The notes under the pieces are model-generated. The model was not told the DNA's origin and searched no databases. It saw nothing but the letters and a program-made list of their open reading frames with translations. A stretch of 64,000 nucleotides of DNA, from contig CM019826.1 in NCBI GenBank assembly GCA_009763385.1, positions 93,976,848 through 94,040,847 of the forward strand, read 5' to 3'. The translations under genes were made by a program, and so were the position numbers. Origin of the DNA: Coix lacryma-jobi var. lacryma-jobi. Its lineage: Eukaryota; Streptophyta; Magnoliopsida; Poales; Poaceae. Positions 47,127 through 58,146 of the stretch are shown here, piece after piece; positions within the stretch are counted from its first letter, which is position 1, and each line of letters starts with the position of its first letter.

Positions 47127-47735
47127 CTAGTCGTCATCGATGAAGATCAACTCTTCGTCATCATCATCATCCTCGATGATAAGCTCAGGCTCTTCCTCCT
47201 CATCTTCCTCTTCAACGTGGACATCTTCAGCAGGTTCCACTTTCTCATTCTGATCGGGCTCGTGTTCCACTTCAGGTTCCTCCACGACTCCGTCTTTGGG
47301 GTCCTCAACAACTGGTGGAATCACGGGGTGAAGCTGGTTGTGCAGCTGGTGTACTTCCTCATGAAGCATATCATTGAACTGCTCGATCTGGGCGGTGTAC
47401 TGCTGCAGTCCATGGAGCTGGGCTCTGGTGACATCTTCGCGGGTCCAAACATCATTGCGCTGCTCGATAGCGCGAACCGTGTTCCGATTGGCCTGCTCCA
47501 GGGAAGCTCGTGCCTCATAAAACTCCAGGCGGGAAAGATAGAAGTCATGCTCCATGTTCTCCATCTCAGCCTTCAGATTCTTGATTTCCTCCTTCAGCTG
47601 TTTGCGGGTACGACGGGGAAAACGACGACCATTGGAGGATTCTCCAGTCTCTTCTCCGGTGCGTGGCGCCAGCTGGTGACGCGGCACACCGTTCGGTCCA
47701 GTCGACTTGCGGGCAGTCCGCTTGATAAAGGCCAT
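47127..47735 (-). CDS. Element D ORF with histone H3-like N-terminal tail, coiled coil and acidic tail
   Basis: 202 codons from an ATG in good context (GACATGG). Residues 1-23 read MAFIKRTARKSTGPNGVPRH then QLA. Counting from Ala after Met removal, 9 of the first 12 residues equal plant histone H3, with K4, R8, K9, S10 and T11 in register; PR-QLA follows with a one-residue insertion. Residues about 43-135 form a helical, coiled-coil-like region (RKQLKEEIKNLKAEMENMEH). Residues 146-202 are strongly acidic, ending in D/E runs. It occupies the place of gag but has no gag core or zinc knuckle. Some rice gypsy elements (RIRE3, RIRE8, from memory) have an extra ORF before gag, which this may correspond to. 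The function is unknown; a chromatin-directed role is inference. Confidence 0.8.
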   Translation of the reverse strand: MAFIKRTARKSTGPNGVPRHQLAPRTGEETGESSNGRRFPRRTRKQLKEEIKNLKAEMENMEHDFYLSRLEFYEARASLEQANRNTVRAIEQRNDVWTREDVTRAQLHGLQQYTAQIEQFNDMLHEEVHQLHNQLHPVIPPVVEDPKDGVVEEPEVEHEPDQNEKVEPAEDVHVEEEDEEEEPELIIEDDDDDEELIFIDDD

Positions 47736-48047
47736 GTCTGGATAAGAGAAGATGGATGAGAAAGGCTAGCAAGAACAGGTAAAGGCATACTACCCCAACG
47801 AACTTAGAGAGGAAGTTAACTTAAGTGATTATGACATGATGCATGAATCGTTCCTACGGAACAAAGCAATGCAATACTTAACATATATATAGGGCTTAAT
47901 ATATATACTGCTCGGCTACTAGTGTTGCCAATTAAAGACAAGATGAGAAAAGCAATTTGGACTCAAAATAGTCAAGTTTAGTTTGTTTGGACTCAAAAGA
48001 ACTTTTGAAGTTTTCGCAAAAGAAACACCGCAACGTTAAAGTGAGAT

Positions 48048-48059
48048 GCTCCGATACCA
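48048..48059 (-). other. Element D primer-binding site
   Basis: On minus, TGGTATCGGAGC lies three bases after the LTR end. It matches the initiator tRNA-Met site (TGGTATCAGAGC) except for one base. Confidence 0.85.
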
Positions 48060-48062
48060 CTC

Positions 48063-51000
48063 TGTGACGGAACGACCCTAATCCCATGGCCCACGTGTCC
48101 CTGTCAACCTCTGACAGCCGAACCCATGTTCCATGTGATTAAGACCTGTTCGCCACCGGGCTACATCAGTGCCCAATGTCCGCAGGATCATCTCACAATT
48201 CGGTTACAGCAATGCATACTTTTACAAATAACATCGGAATAAAGAGCGGAAGACTTAAATAACAATAGTTTTACAAACCGAGGTTTCAAATGAGGTAAGG
48301 AGTACGATTATTACAAACCATTGTTCGGGAATTTCAAAGTAGACAACGTAGCGGGAACATTAACATAAAGATACATGTAACACCCAGCCCGAGGGTGCAC
48401 ATTTACTCATCGGCCTCATCGGCCTCTTCCTGGACGAAGGTCACGCAACAGGGTGCGAGACACATCGGGGTCTCAGGCATACCTGCAACATGGGTAACAA
48501 ACCCTGAGTACTGGGGTACTCAACAAGACTTACCCGACTAAAGAAAAAGGGAGAAGACTCAGGAATGAGAGGCTTAGGGTAGTCAAGGTAAGGCTTAAGC
48601 AAGATCAAGTATTTTGCAGAAAAGCATTTTTGTAAACCTTATTTTATTTTTGAAAGATTCAGTATTTCTCAATTCTTCATCATTCATGATTCATTTTACA
48701 TTTCAAAACATTCCTAGTTGAGAACCACTCTCCGTTGACAGTCAGTGGACCAAGTCTCCATAACCGAGGAGCAACGTTAATCCGGATAAATAATACTCAG
48801 CTGAGGATCCCTATCCACACTGCATATGTAGCACCCAAGCTTGCATATGCCAACTCGTCTACCACGATTCCTCCAAGATTGGGCCCGGTCCTACGCCACC
48901 CGGAAGTACAGTACACCACTCCAATTTTCCGCCAGCGACAAGTACCTCGGGACTCTAACCCAAGAGTACAGGTCCTGACACGTGGGTACATGCTACTTCC
49001 GCCATCTCTCCACTCCCAGTGCGCGGTTGTCGGTCCAATAAAGGATTCCTCGGAGCCAGAGCTTTCCGTAGTATGTGAATAGTTACAAGTCTTGACCAGC
49101 AGGCCCCCATACGGATGGTCCCTAATTTTCCAGCCAGAACTACACCTTGGTTATATCTCACCCAAGTGTAATAGTCCTGTCAGTTTTTCAACCCTGTCCC
49201 GGTCGGTGTCAACTGTTGAGTCCCGGACTACAACATGACGGCACCGTACGCGCGGACAACCTCTTCTCGACAATGACCACATGCTAGCTAGGCAAGCAGT
49301 CATCGAACGGGAAGTAAAGCCAGATTCCCATAAAGATTCTTAAGTGATCACACTTTTGAAAATGACATTTTATTGCAAGTCTAATTCAATAAGCATTGCT
49401 AAGCATTTTTCAAATACTTTTGAAAAGCAGGTATCAGGTGTATCAGTGGTCAAGGTGGATAGTGCATCAATTAGGATAGCACACAACTCCTATAAACCTA
49501 ATGCAATAATTTAACTCAAAAGCATTTAAGGAAATCATTTTATAAATTCAAGGAAAGGGTTAAATGCACCGGGGCTTGCCTTGAATGGCAAAGAGAGCAG
49601 ACTCGGGGTAGGTATAGGTGTTGGAGCTCGGGGTCGCCTCGGGAGTTGGTTCGTCAACAGCGGCCTCGACTCTGGTACCTTCTTCGTCAACTATACGGAT
49701 GCAATGATGAATGCTCATGAGAATGATGATATGGTCTTATGGTGCAAGACAATTCCACTGAATCTAGATTACTCTTAGGCAAGGCATAATCGAAATCTAG
49801 GTTGAGCATAAAAGGTAACCATTTCTTTCTTAAGCATTATTGATGTTAGGCCTTATTATAATTATCCTAAGTATTAACCAAACATATCATCACAGACATC
49901 ATAGACCAAAGGGTAGGGGTCTATGAACATCAATCAATCCAAAGATCACATCATTAAACACTTATTACCAACCCTAATCCATCTTTTCTATTTTTCTTAT
50001 TTTATTTAAAAGGTCATTTTATGAAGTTGCTCCAAAAATTACCAAATTAATCACATAAGTTCATTAAGGCATAAACAGATGGCAAAACAAATTTCATAAT
50101 TTTTGGAGGTCATTAAGATGCTCAAATAAATCTAAACATTTAATTAACAAAAGGCACTATTCCTTAATTAAAATAAATGCTCAAAAATCAACTTGCTCCA
50201 AAAGACTTCAAAATTTTACCAGAGGTTCAGCATGTTATGACAAGGTCCCAAAAATTTATCTCAAGATTTTTGGAGTTATAGATCACTCTCCAAAAATACC
50301 AAAACCTTCATTTTTCAATTAAAAGGGGAATTTTACATTTTCAAATTCTTGCAGAAAAGTCAAGTTTCATATTTTTATAAAATACTACACAGTGCAAGGA
50401 GCATACCATAATTTTCTCAGCATTTAAGGAATAACAGATTAATTCACACAAAAAAGAGAAAATAGAACACTATTCACAACTCTCAGAAAAAGAAAAGAGC
50501 ACTGCGCTCCTTCTATGAAGGGCTCGGGCGAAACGGGCTCGGGCGAGTCGGAAAGTGAGTGCTCCGTCCGAGGCCTGGCCCGGAGGCTCGGGCGAAGCGG
50601 ACTCGGGCGAGATGGAAGGCTCGGGCGAGACGGAAAAGCAAGCGTCCGTCCGAGGCCTAGCTCGACGAAGCGGAGGGTGCACGAGTTCGCTCGAGGCCTG
50701 GCTCGAGCGAAGTGGTGAGGGCCTGGTCAGAGTCGCACGGAACCAAGGAACACGACACGGGGTTCGGTGAGGGATGATCATGGCCGGAGACGGCGAATTT
50801 CACGAACCCGAGCTCGCCGGGTTTCTGCCGGAGATGGGAACGGCGAGCTTACGCCGGGCGATTGAGGGCGGTAGAGATGAAATTGAAGGGTGGGAAAGCT
50901 TCACGAGCTCAAGGCGGAGCTTCTGAGCTAGGTGGTGGAGCGGCGGAGGCACTGGACTGGCCTGGCCACGGTGGCGGAGAGGATGAGAAGCTCGGGCTCC

Positions 51001-51981
51001 GGCGCGGCTTTTATAGGCGCGGCCTGAGGCCGGTAGAGAGCACGGGGTGGGGTGGATAAGCACGGCAAGCGCGTGCGCTCTCGATTGCGCGCAGGCGGAG
51101 GGTCAGGCGTGCAGCCGGGGCTCGGGCGCAAGCAGCGCCGGCAACGACCACGCGGCGGCGGCGAGCAGGAGCAGTAGGGGCCGCGAGATGGAGTCAGCGC
51201 TCGCGTGCGGGCGCGGAGGGAACAGGGTGACAGCGGCGGCAGGTTGGTGGCGCGTGGGGAGCAGCCGTATGCGCTGCAGGCGCAGCGCCGGCGCCATGGC
51301 CGGGCCCCCCCTTTGGCCCTAGCTGGAAGAAGAACAGTGCTAGGGGATAGGGTTTGACTTTTGCTGGTTTCTGTATTTTGCAGATTTCTCCCAAAGTTTG
51401 AACTGTGCGACAAAAACTCAAAATACCGAAGTTGCTCAGAAAAATGAGATCTACAACTTTGTCAATATGAACATTTTCAAATTCCAAATAGTTTTTGAAC
51501 TATATTCAAAAACAGAAAAGGGGACACTTTTCAAATTTGATTCAAATCAAAATTACTTTGGATTTCAAACTGAAACTTGAAAATTTGTAAATACCAAAGT
51601 TGTTCCTCTCGATCAGATTCACAACTTTGCTTTTTGAACCAACTCAAAATTTTGACTTTTGAAAAAGTTATCAAAAAGGGAATAAATCCAGGATTTGGGA
51701 TTTTAGGGTTTTGCAAAAGGGAAAATCAAATCAAATCTGATTTTTGAACTTTGATCAATGCAGCAAACATCAGGGCACTAAATTTGAACAAGAATTAAAT
51801 ATAACTAGGCACAGAGGTGAAATTACCATTTTGCCCTTATAGAGAGAATTGGGCTTTTAGGGTTTTTGAAAAGGGAATCAAGGCATAGCAATTAGGCAAA
51901 TCAAATGCATCACAGGAAATGATTAATGCTTAAGATGATGACATGTCAAGTTAATTACATTTAAACACCAGGGGTGTTACA
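48063..51981 (-). repeat. Element D 5' LTR (right copy)
   Basis: A 3919-bp copy that lacks about 239 bp present in the left copy (42092-42331 there). The junction is near 50718-50722 with a four-base AGGG microhomology. Otherwise the copies differ by scattered single changes. Confidence 0.9.
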
Positions 51982-52823
51982 CAGAGACGCCGGGAAATCA
52001 ACCGACCTCCGATGCCAGTCGCTCGCACCCGCTTCTCTCTTAGCAAGCTCTACGCTCCTTTTACCAAGGACTTAGGCTTAGCTGTGCTAAACTAAGAGCC
52101 GCGCTGTAGCGAGGGCACTAGAGCTATACTCTCTCTACTAGCTAACCTACTTGCCTAAGCTCTCTGAGCTTCTAACCTAACTCTCACTTCTCTTGCTTGT
52201 GTGTTGCTTTCTCTGGGATGGTACTGGGATATCTGGGATATGAATGAAGTGATGCCTCCGGGGGGGGTAATTATAGCCTTGTGGAGTGAGGGGGTTACTT
52301 ATAGGGGGCAGCCAACCGACCCAGGGTTAGGTCAGGTGGCGGGCGCCACCCCCTACTGGCGGCCGCCAGTCCCCTGGCCGTTGGATGCATCATCACTGAT
52401 CCTACGGCCTCCAGGTGGTTGTCCAAGGCGGTTTGGAGGTCGGTTGCATGTCCTAGCAACCGACTTACGTCATGATCCACGCCACTCCCCTCCGTAGCCC
52501 TCCGATCAAACCGACCTAGTGACCAAGGGCCAAGATTTGGCCTTGGGGTGGTCACATGGGTCAGTGACGTGGCAGGGGGGATGGTTTGGGCCAACCCAAG
52601 TGGCGGGCGCCACCCCCTAAGGCCCAATTGGGCCCTGCTGAGTGGGTTTGGCCTCTGGTGGTTCAAATGTCCAAATTTGGTCCAAATTCCTGCATTCAAA
52701 TAAAAATCTATGGACATGTGGAATTTGGTTAGTTTGAAACCTATTTGACTACATTTCATGCCTTTTCGGTGGACTTTAGGGTAAAATGTTGATGGTAAAA
52801 CAGGTGTTTAAGGACCATCTACA

Positions 52824-54981
52824 AAAAGATAGTCCATCGTCGAGTTTCAGGCTGCTAACTTTAAGGAGATCTCTTTCGATCTCTGGCGCGATGAAAGCTT
52901 TTTGTGAGAATTCCACAAATTTATTGGCCTCCTCACTGCCGCTAGGAAGGATTCCAGCCCGACGATAATCAAGTCGACAGGCGAGTTGGGCATCTGAGGG
53001 CGCACCTAAAGAACGAGCAACGCGATAAGACTCCACTTTTGCTTCATCAGTTTCGTTCGACGAGCTCAAGCCAGTATAAAAATGTGGGTTCTCATAGTCC
53101 GAAGGCACCCCATCAAGAACCAACCGCCCGTAACCCAAGAGCTGCCCCTCCACCATTTCCTGTGTCAGTTGAATGCAACACGGCGAAAGGCGTAGCTTAC
53201 CTTTGTCGACAACAGCTAGAGCGGGCATTTTCAAGGACGCAGTTCCTCTTTCTCCAGCAGCCGTCTTTTCGCCGGGCACCCGAGCAGAGGCTTCAGGGCG
53301 TGGAGCTTTCGGTTTCTTTGCCAGGCACTCCGTGGCATCGGGCGAACCAAAGGGTTTGCGCGAACCAATCTTCGCGAAAGTCGGCATGTCAGCGACCGAA
53401 GCATCGTCATCGAAAGCCATGTGCGAGAGATGCACGCTCGGTTTCTTCAGAGCCATTCCCGTAGCGTAAGATGCGCTCTGCAAAAACATGCCAATTATAA
53501 GGCGCTCAATCGTAAGTTTAGAAAACAGTAGCTGGATACAAAAGGCGCATTCGACAAAAAGGGGGGGTGCAACGCGTAACAAAATAGGCACAGAAGCAGA
53601 AACTAACCACCCTCGCGTGATCGAAAGGGTCAACGTCGGGAATCGACTCCAGTGCTCCCCCTCGGCTCTTAAGCATTGGTTTGGAAATTAAACGACCAAT
53701 GCGAATATCTCCAACTTCAGCACCTTTTCGCCGAGGGATCACACCGCTGCGTCGCCCACGCCGAGCCACGGCCTTGCCTTTCGCCCTCCGGTTCTCAGTC
53801 TCTTCCTTGCCTTCGTCAACCAGAGGCCTTTCGACATACTTGACGCCCATCGCATCGAAAGCCCGGTTCAAGCGACGACTTCGGCCGAGGTTGCCGAGTT
53901 GGAACTCACTTTCCTTTCGTAAATATGACCCACAAATTTTCCTCGTTTCACTTTCAATGTGCTTCACAAAGCTTTCATCATCAGCAAAATTCGCGGGTCT
54001 CTCAAGCAGAAGAAGAGGGGTCCGATACCCGTCCTTGTCGAAAAAGCCTTCGAAAGAGGTTGCCCTGCAGAGTGGGTTCATCCCGATAGCCATCCACTCT
54101 TCGACTAAGTCTCGGCTAATTTGAAACCGAGCGATGAGTGCGAAAGCATCTCCGCAGCGAATGGCTTCCTTGTCATTCAGCGCCACGGGCGGAAGATGCC
54201 TACCGGGGTATCTTTCCAAAACCGATACAAGCGGAGAGGCCTTCTTCTCCCCCTTACCCAACTCGGAAGCGACGGTTTCATCCGAGCAAACTTGGTAGTA
54301 GAACCAGAAACGATTCCAATCTGGCCACTTATTACGATGGGTAAGCGAAATGGAAACGCTACCTCGGGTCTTCCGCGGAACGAAATTAATACATCCAATC
54401 TCGCTGGGCAGCTCGCCTCCTAATAAAGGGTCGTCCACTTTCGTTGGTCGACGGTGAATATCGTAAAACCGCACGAAAGTGTCCGCTCGTGGCTTGCAGT
54501 CAAGCATCTTCATTGCCTGAGCAAAAATGCCGAGTCGGACGAAAGCGTTTGGCGTCAGCTGATGGAGTTGTATCTCGAACCACGAAAGGACGTCCGAGAA
54601 AAATTCTTCAATTGGAAAATCTAACCCAGCAGCGAAATAATCGCGAAAGACAATAGCTTCGTTCGGTCGCGGAATGGGCACCTCTTCGTCTCCAGGGACG
54701 CGGCAATTCGCCAAATGGTCCACCCTCAGAGGACCTCTGTCGACCATCGCTTGCAAACCAGCAGCTGTCATTCGCGAAGTGCCAAGATAAAAAGAACAAT
54801 CGGTAGGCACTGAAATCAAGCCAGAATCTCCGTCGTCAGACAAGCTCCCACTGTGACTTGGGACCCGCGGAGCTTCCCCAGATCCAATCGATACGTTAGC
54901 ACTACTTTCGCGGCGGGAGGACCCAGAGGCGCCACCGCTTTCGCTAGAGCTTGAAGTCGACGTCGAACTGGAGGACGCCAT
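52824..54981 (-). pseudogene. B antisense gene: exon 1 and most of exon 2
   Basis: Exon 1 (54981-53611, 457 codons) starts MASSSSTSTSSSSESGG and is S/G/E-rich, then folds into a domain with TPNAFVRLGIFAQAMKMLDC, FYDIHRRPTKV and KWPDWNRFWFYYQV. I associate these motifs with the gypsy-associated Pfam family 'Transposase_28'. A basic stretch follows (RRAKGKAVARRGRRSG). The intron has GCGAGG|GTGGTT and TTTTTGCAG|AGCGCA ends. Exon 2 (53477-52824) is open until the insertion of C. No stop or frameshift occurs in these 675 codons. Confidence 0.65.
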
Positions 54982-55590
54982 CTAACATGGCGTGGATAAC
55001 GAATGAACAAAAAATGATGCATGTGAGAAGGGAAAGAAAATAAAAGTAACGATGATAGCACGGAAACTTAAACAACCAATTCGAAAGCATGAGCAAAGGC
55101 AAACGAGAGTTACGCACCACAATCGTTGCTTAGCGAGCGATCGGAGCAGACACCAACAGCTTTCGCCAAAAGCGAATGACGTTAGGCTTCATGAGCGAGC
55201 GGCAACGGGGCGAGAATGTGTCAGGTGGCCATGTAGCCTCCCTGCCCGAAACCCTCATGCTTTTATATGAGCGGACAGCACACGGTTTTCGAGAAAGACG
55301 AAAAGGCACCGGGGCACGGGAATCGAAGCATCACAACGGCACGCCAATACGGTACACGGTTTTCGAGAAAGACGAAAAGATGTTTGGGCACGCAATACGA
55401 AGCATCGCAATAGCCTGACAGACGCCACACGGTGTCAGGGGAGCGACAAGACATTCAGGTGCGTGAAACGAGGCGCCTAAAAAAAACTTGGCTTCGAAAC
55501 GAAGCAAAGGTTTTTTGGGCGGGCGTAGGCGCCTAGCGAAACGACACAGTCGAACTTCGCAAGCTTACAGATCTGGCCGTGAGGGGCTAT
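54982..55590. other. Element B region upstream of the antisense gene
   Basis: This holds the probable antisense promoter and 5' leader, two near-identical CGGTTTTCGAGAAAGACGAAAAG segments (about 55281 and 55357), and the purine-rich GTGAGGGGCTAT just before the 3' LTR, which would serve as polypurine tract for B. Confidence 0.5.
55261..55268 (-). promoter_or_regulatory. Probable TATA box for B's antisense gene
   Basis: On minus, CATATAAAAGC lies about 280 bp upstream of the antisense ATG at 54981, outside the LTR. It suggests the antisense gene has its own promoter. Confidence 0.45.
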
Positions 55591-56461
55591 TGTTGGGGTG
55601 GTACCCAGACCGCAGGCGCCTCCAACCCGCAATACCGAAGGATGACGGAGCTTTCGCGCGGATGTGCGCATTCGCGCGGAAGCTCGCGTTCGTCTTCGGC
55701 CCCGCAAGACCGAAGGATGACGGAGCTTTTGTGCGAAAGGGAGAATTCGCGCGGAAACACGCGTTTCGGCTCGCGGACCGAAGGATGACGGAGCTTTCGT
55801 GCGAAAGGGAGAATTCATGCGGAAGCACGCGTTTCGCCTCACGGACTAAAGGAAGGCGGAGCTTTCGTGTGAAAGAAAGCATTCGCGCGGAAGCACGCAT
55901 TTCGGCTCGGGGACCAAGGGAAGGCGGAGCTTTCGTGCGAAAGGAAGCATTCGCGCGGAAGCACGCATTCGCCTTCGGCCCGCAGGACCGGAGCAGGACG
56001 GAGTTTTCGTGCGAAAGGAAGCATTCGCGCGAAAAGAGCCCGGTGTTTTCGGCGGGAGTTTTCGTCATTCATGACTTTAGTTTTTCATAGGTTTTCGCAG
56101 GACGCCGGAAGCCTAGGTCAAAGGGAGTGGGCCCACCGGCCAGGAAAAGGAGCCGGGGGACGCTGGGCTCGTCAGAGGGCGAAATTATGATGATGCCCCT
56201 CGTGCCGGAAGAGGCGGCGTACAACCATGGAGTAGTTGACTAGGGCATCATTGTAATTGTAACAGAGTGGTTGGAAGGGCATTCTTGTACTTTCAAACTG
56301 GTCTGGATTAATATAAAAAGCTCCCAGCCTCCCAAGGGAGGAGAGGGAGGAGCACTGTTCACTTAATCCGTTTCTCCACTTTCTTCCGTCTACTCTTGCT
56401 TTCGCTTCGCGCTAGCTCGTGTGACAACCTGCTGTTTCGGGGTCTCGGTCCCGAGACAACA
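55591..56461 (+). repeat. Element B 3' LTR
   Basis: 871 bp, the same length as the 5' copy, with the same U3 subrepeats and TATA box (56312-56319). Differences are scattered and often CG-to-TG/CA. Confidence 0.9.
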
Positions 56462-58146
56462 CCAGATATCTTGACTGGTCTGAACACCCGATTAGTTTCT
56501 CCCGAGCGGACCAATGGACCAGTGTCTCCAATGCAGGGCATTACCCGCTAGTCCTGGATCCTACGGTCACCAGGTTTACGTTGGGAAGAGTACTCATCGA
56601 TGGAGGGGCAGGACTTAACGTCATCTTTGCAAGCACTCTATGCAAGATGAATGTGGATCTCGCAACCCAGCTCACACCATCAAGTGCCCCTTTCTACGGC
56701 ATAGTACCCGGAAAGGCGGTTGTACCACTCGGAAGAATCATACTACCCATCACTTTTGGAACTCAGATCAATTTCTAGACTGAGTACATCAGTTTTGAGG
56801 TAGCCGATTTCGAGTCTTCGTACCACGCCATATTTGGACGACCAGCCATCGCCAAGTTTATGGCAGTGCCTCATTACCCGTACCTTCTGCTGAAGATGCC
56901 GGGTCCTAAGGGAATCCTAACCTTCAGGGGTGACTTGAAGCGATCATTCGATTGTGACACAGAGGCTGTTCAAATCGCTGAAAAAGCTCAACTCGCTCTG
57001 GAAGTACAAGAACTCGCTCAGATGGTGCATAGTACCAAGCCTGGAGATTCAGAAATCCCAACCAAGAAGGCGGGTACTATCCAACCATCAGCAAAAGTCT
57101 CTACAAAAACCATTGACCTGGAAACCGGTGATCCCTCCAAGACAGCGGTTATCAATGCTCACCTATCTGAAGAATAGGAACTCGCGCTCACCAAGTTCCT
57201 TAGAGCAAACAAAGATATATTTGCTTGGAAACCGGCTGATATGCCAGGAGTCCCAAGGAATTTGGCTGAGCATAAATTGGAATTAAAAGAAGGTTCTAGA
57301 CCTATCAAGCAAAGACTACGACGATTCTCACCAGAGAAGAAAGAGGCGATAAAGAAAGAAATAGCCAAACTACTCGCGGCCGGATTCAGCAGAGAAATCC
57401 TTCACCCCGAGTGGTTAGCCAACCCAGTGCTAGTCAAGAAGAAAAACTCTGCTGAGTGGCATATGTATGTCGACTACACAGACCTCAACAAACACTATCC
57501 AAAGGATCCTTTCGGATTACCAAGGATAGATCAAATAGTTGATGCCACCGCAGGCTCTGCCCTATTATCCTTTCTGGATTGCTATTCTGGGTACCACCAG
57601 ATTGCTCTCAAAGAAGAAGACCAACCCAAGACATTGTTTATAACTCCCTTTGGCGCCTACTGTTATAAAACCATGTCCTTTGGGCTGAAGAAGGCAGGGG
57701 CCACATATCAACGAGCTATCCAGGATTGCTTGGGTGACCAAATTGGCCGCAACGCAGAGGCTTATGTCGATGATGTGGTCATAAAGACAAAGGATCCGAC
57801 TACTCTAATATCAGACTTGGCGGAAACCTTCAACCGACTGCGCACATATCAATGGAGACTCAATCCCACAAAAAGCATTTTCGGAGTACCCTCTGGCCAG
57901 TTACTCGGTTTTCTTGTTAGCCATCAGGGCATCGAGGCTAGTCAAAAGCAGATTACAGCTGTCATCCACATGAAGCCACCTACCTCGGTTAGGGATGTTC
58001 AGAAGCTCACCGGGTGCATGGCCGCGCTAAATCGATTTATCTCACGGCTGGGAGAAAAAGGACTCCCTTTCTTCAAATTACTCAAGGCTGGCGAAAAATT
58101 TCAGTGGACAGAAGAAGCGGACAGGGCCTTTGAACAACTCAAATGA
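56462..58146 (+). pseudogene. Element A protease and reverse transcriptase
   Basis: The frame of A resumes directly after B's LTR. Protease: VLIDGGAGLNVIFAS near 56590. Stops at 56776-56778 and 57175-57177. RT (57241-58146): HPEWLANPVLVKKKN, DPFGLPRIDQIVDATAG, FLDCYSGYHQI, and catalytic AYVDDVVIK near 57760. A TGA at 58144-58146 follows FEQLK. The RT itself is open over 302 codons. Confidence 0.85.

Larger units (their letters stand above)
39438..51981 (-). mobile_element. Element D: Tekay-type chromovirus, young insertion
   Basis: On minus the 5' LTR is 51981-48063 and the 3' LTR 43592-39438. The LTR starts TGTAACACCCCTGG and ends CGTCACA. The target duplication CAGAG is perfect (39433-39437, 51982-51986). 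The internal region (43593-48062) is only about 4.5 kb: PBS, an ORF with a histone H3-like N-terminus, an intact pol with chromodomain, and a polypurine tract. The gag core and zinc knuckle are absent. The two LTRs are nearly identical apart from one deletion. Confidence 0.92.
38429..52823 (-). mobile_element. Solo LTR C (same family as E), split by element D
   Basis: 38429-39437 plus 51987-52823 form one LTR of about 1.85 kb, homologous to E's LTRs (start TGTTGGTAG, end CCATCTACA). The target duplication AAAAG is perfect (38424-38428, 52824-52828). No internal region of this family is present, so it is a solo LTR. It lacks the extra PBS-like block present in E's U5. It lies at the end of exon 2 of B's antisense gene. 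Confidence 0.85.
19497..54981 (-). pseudogene. Element B antisense gene, five exons, split by F and C
   Basis: On minus, predicted exons are: 1, 54981-53611; 2, 53477-52824 continuing at 38428-38418; 3, 38334-37799 continuing at 20318-20223; 4, 20123-19953; 5, 19850-19497. Introns have GT/AG ends (GC at the exon 2 donor) and junction phases agree. The total is about 1,060 codons with one in-frame TAG near 37821. The N-terminal part (exon 1) resembles, from memory, the 'putative gypsy type transposon' domain of grass Tat elements; exon 3 is a coiled coil; exons 4-5 are acidic then basic. Known relatives include the antisense gene of maize Grande. The function is unknown. Confidence 0.65.
9623..56461 (+). 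mobile_element. Element B: Tat-lineage Ty3/gypsy element, hosting nested insertions
   Basis: Two 871-bp LTRs (9623-10493 and 55591-56461) start TGTTGGGGTGG and end CAACA. Order on +: LTR, PBS, gag, protease, RT, RNase H, archaeal-type RNase H, integrase, two tandem arrays, an antisense multi-exon gene and the 3' LTR. F (20319-37798) and C (38429-52823) are inserted in it; without them B is about 15 kb, a normal size for large Tat elements. B splits element A between gag and protease. The flanking pentamers (AACTC left, CCAGA right) do not match, so no target duplication is visible. Confidence 0.85.

Noticed and set aside
39438..51981. D as a fully autonomous element
   Set aside because: Pol is open, but no gag core or zinc knuckle is found between PBS and protease and pol lacks an ATG.
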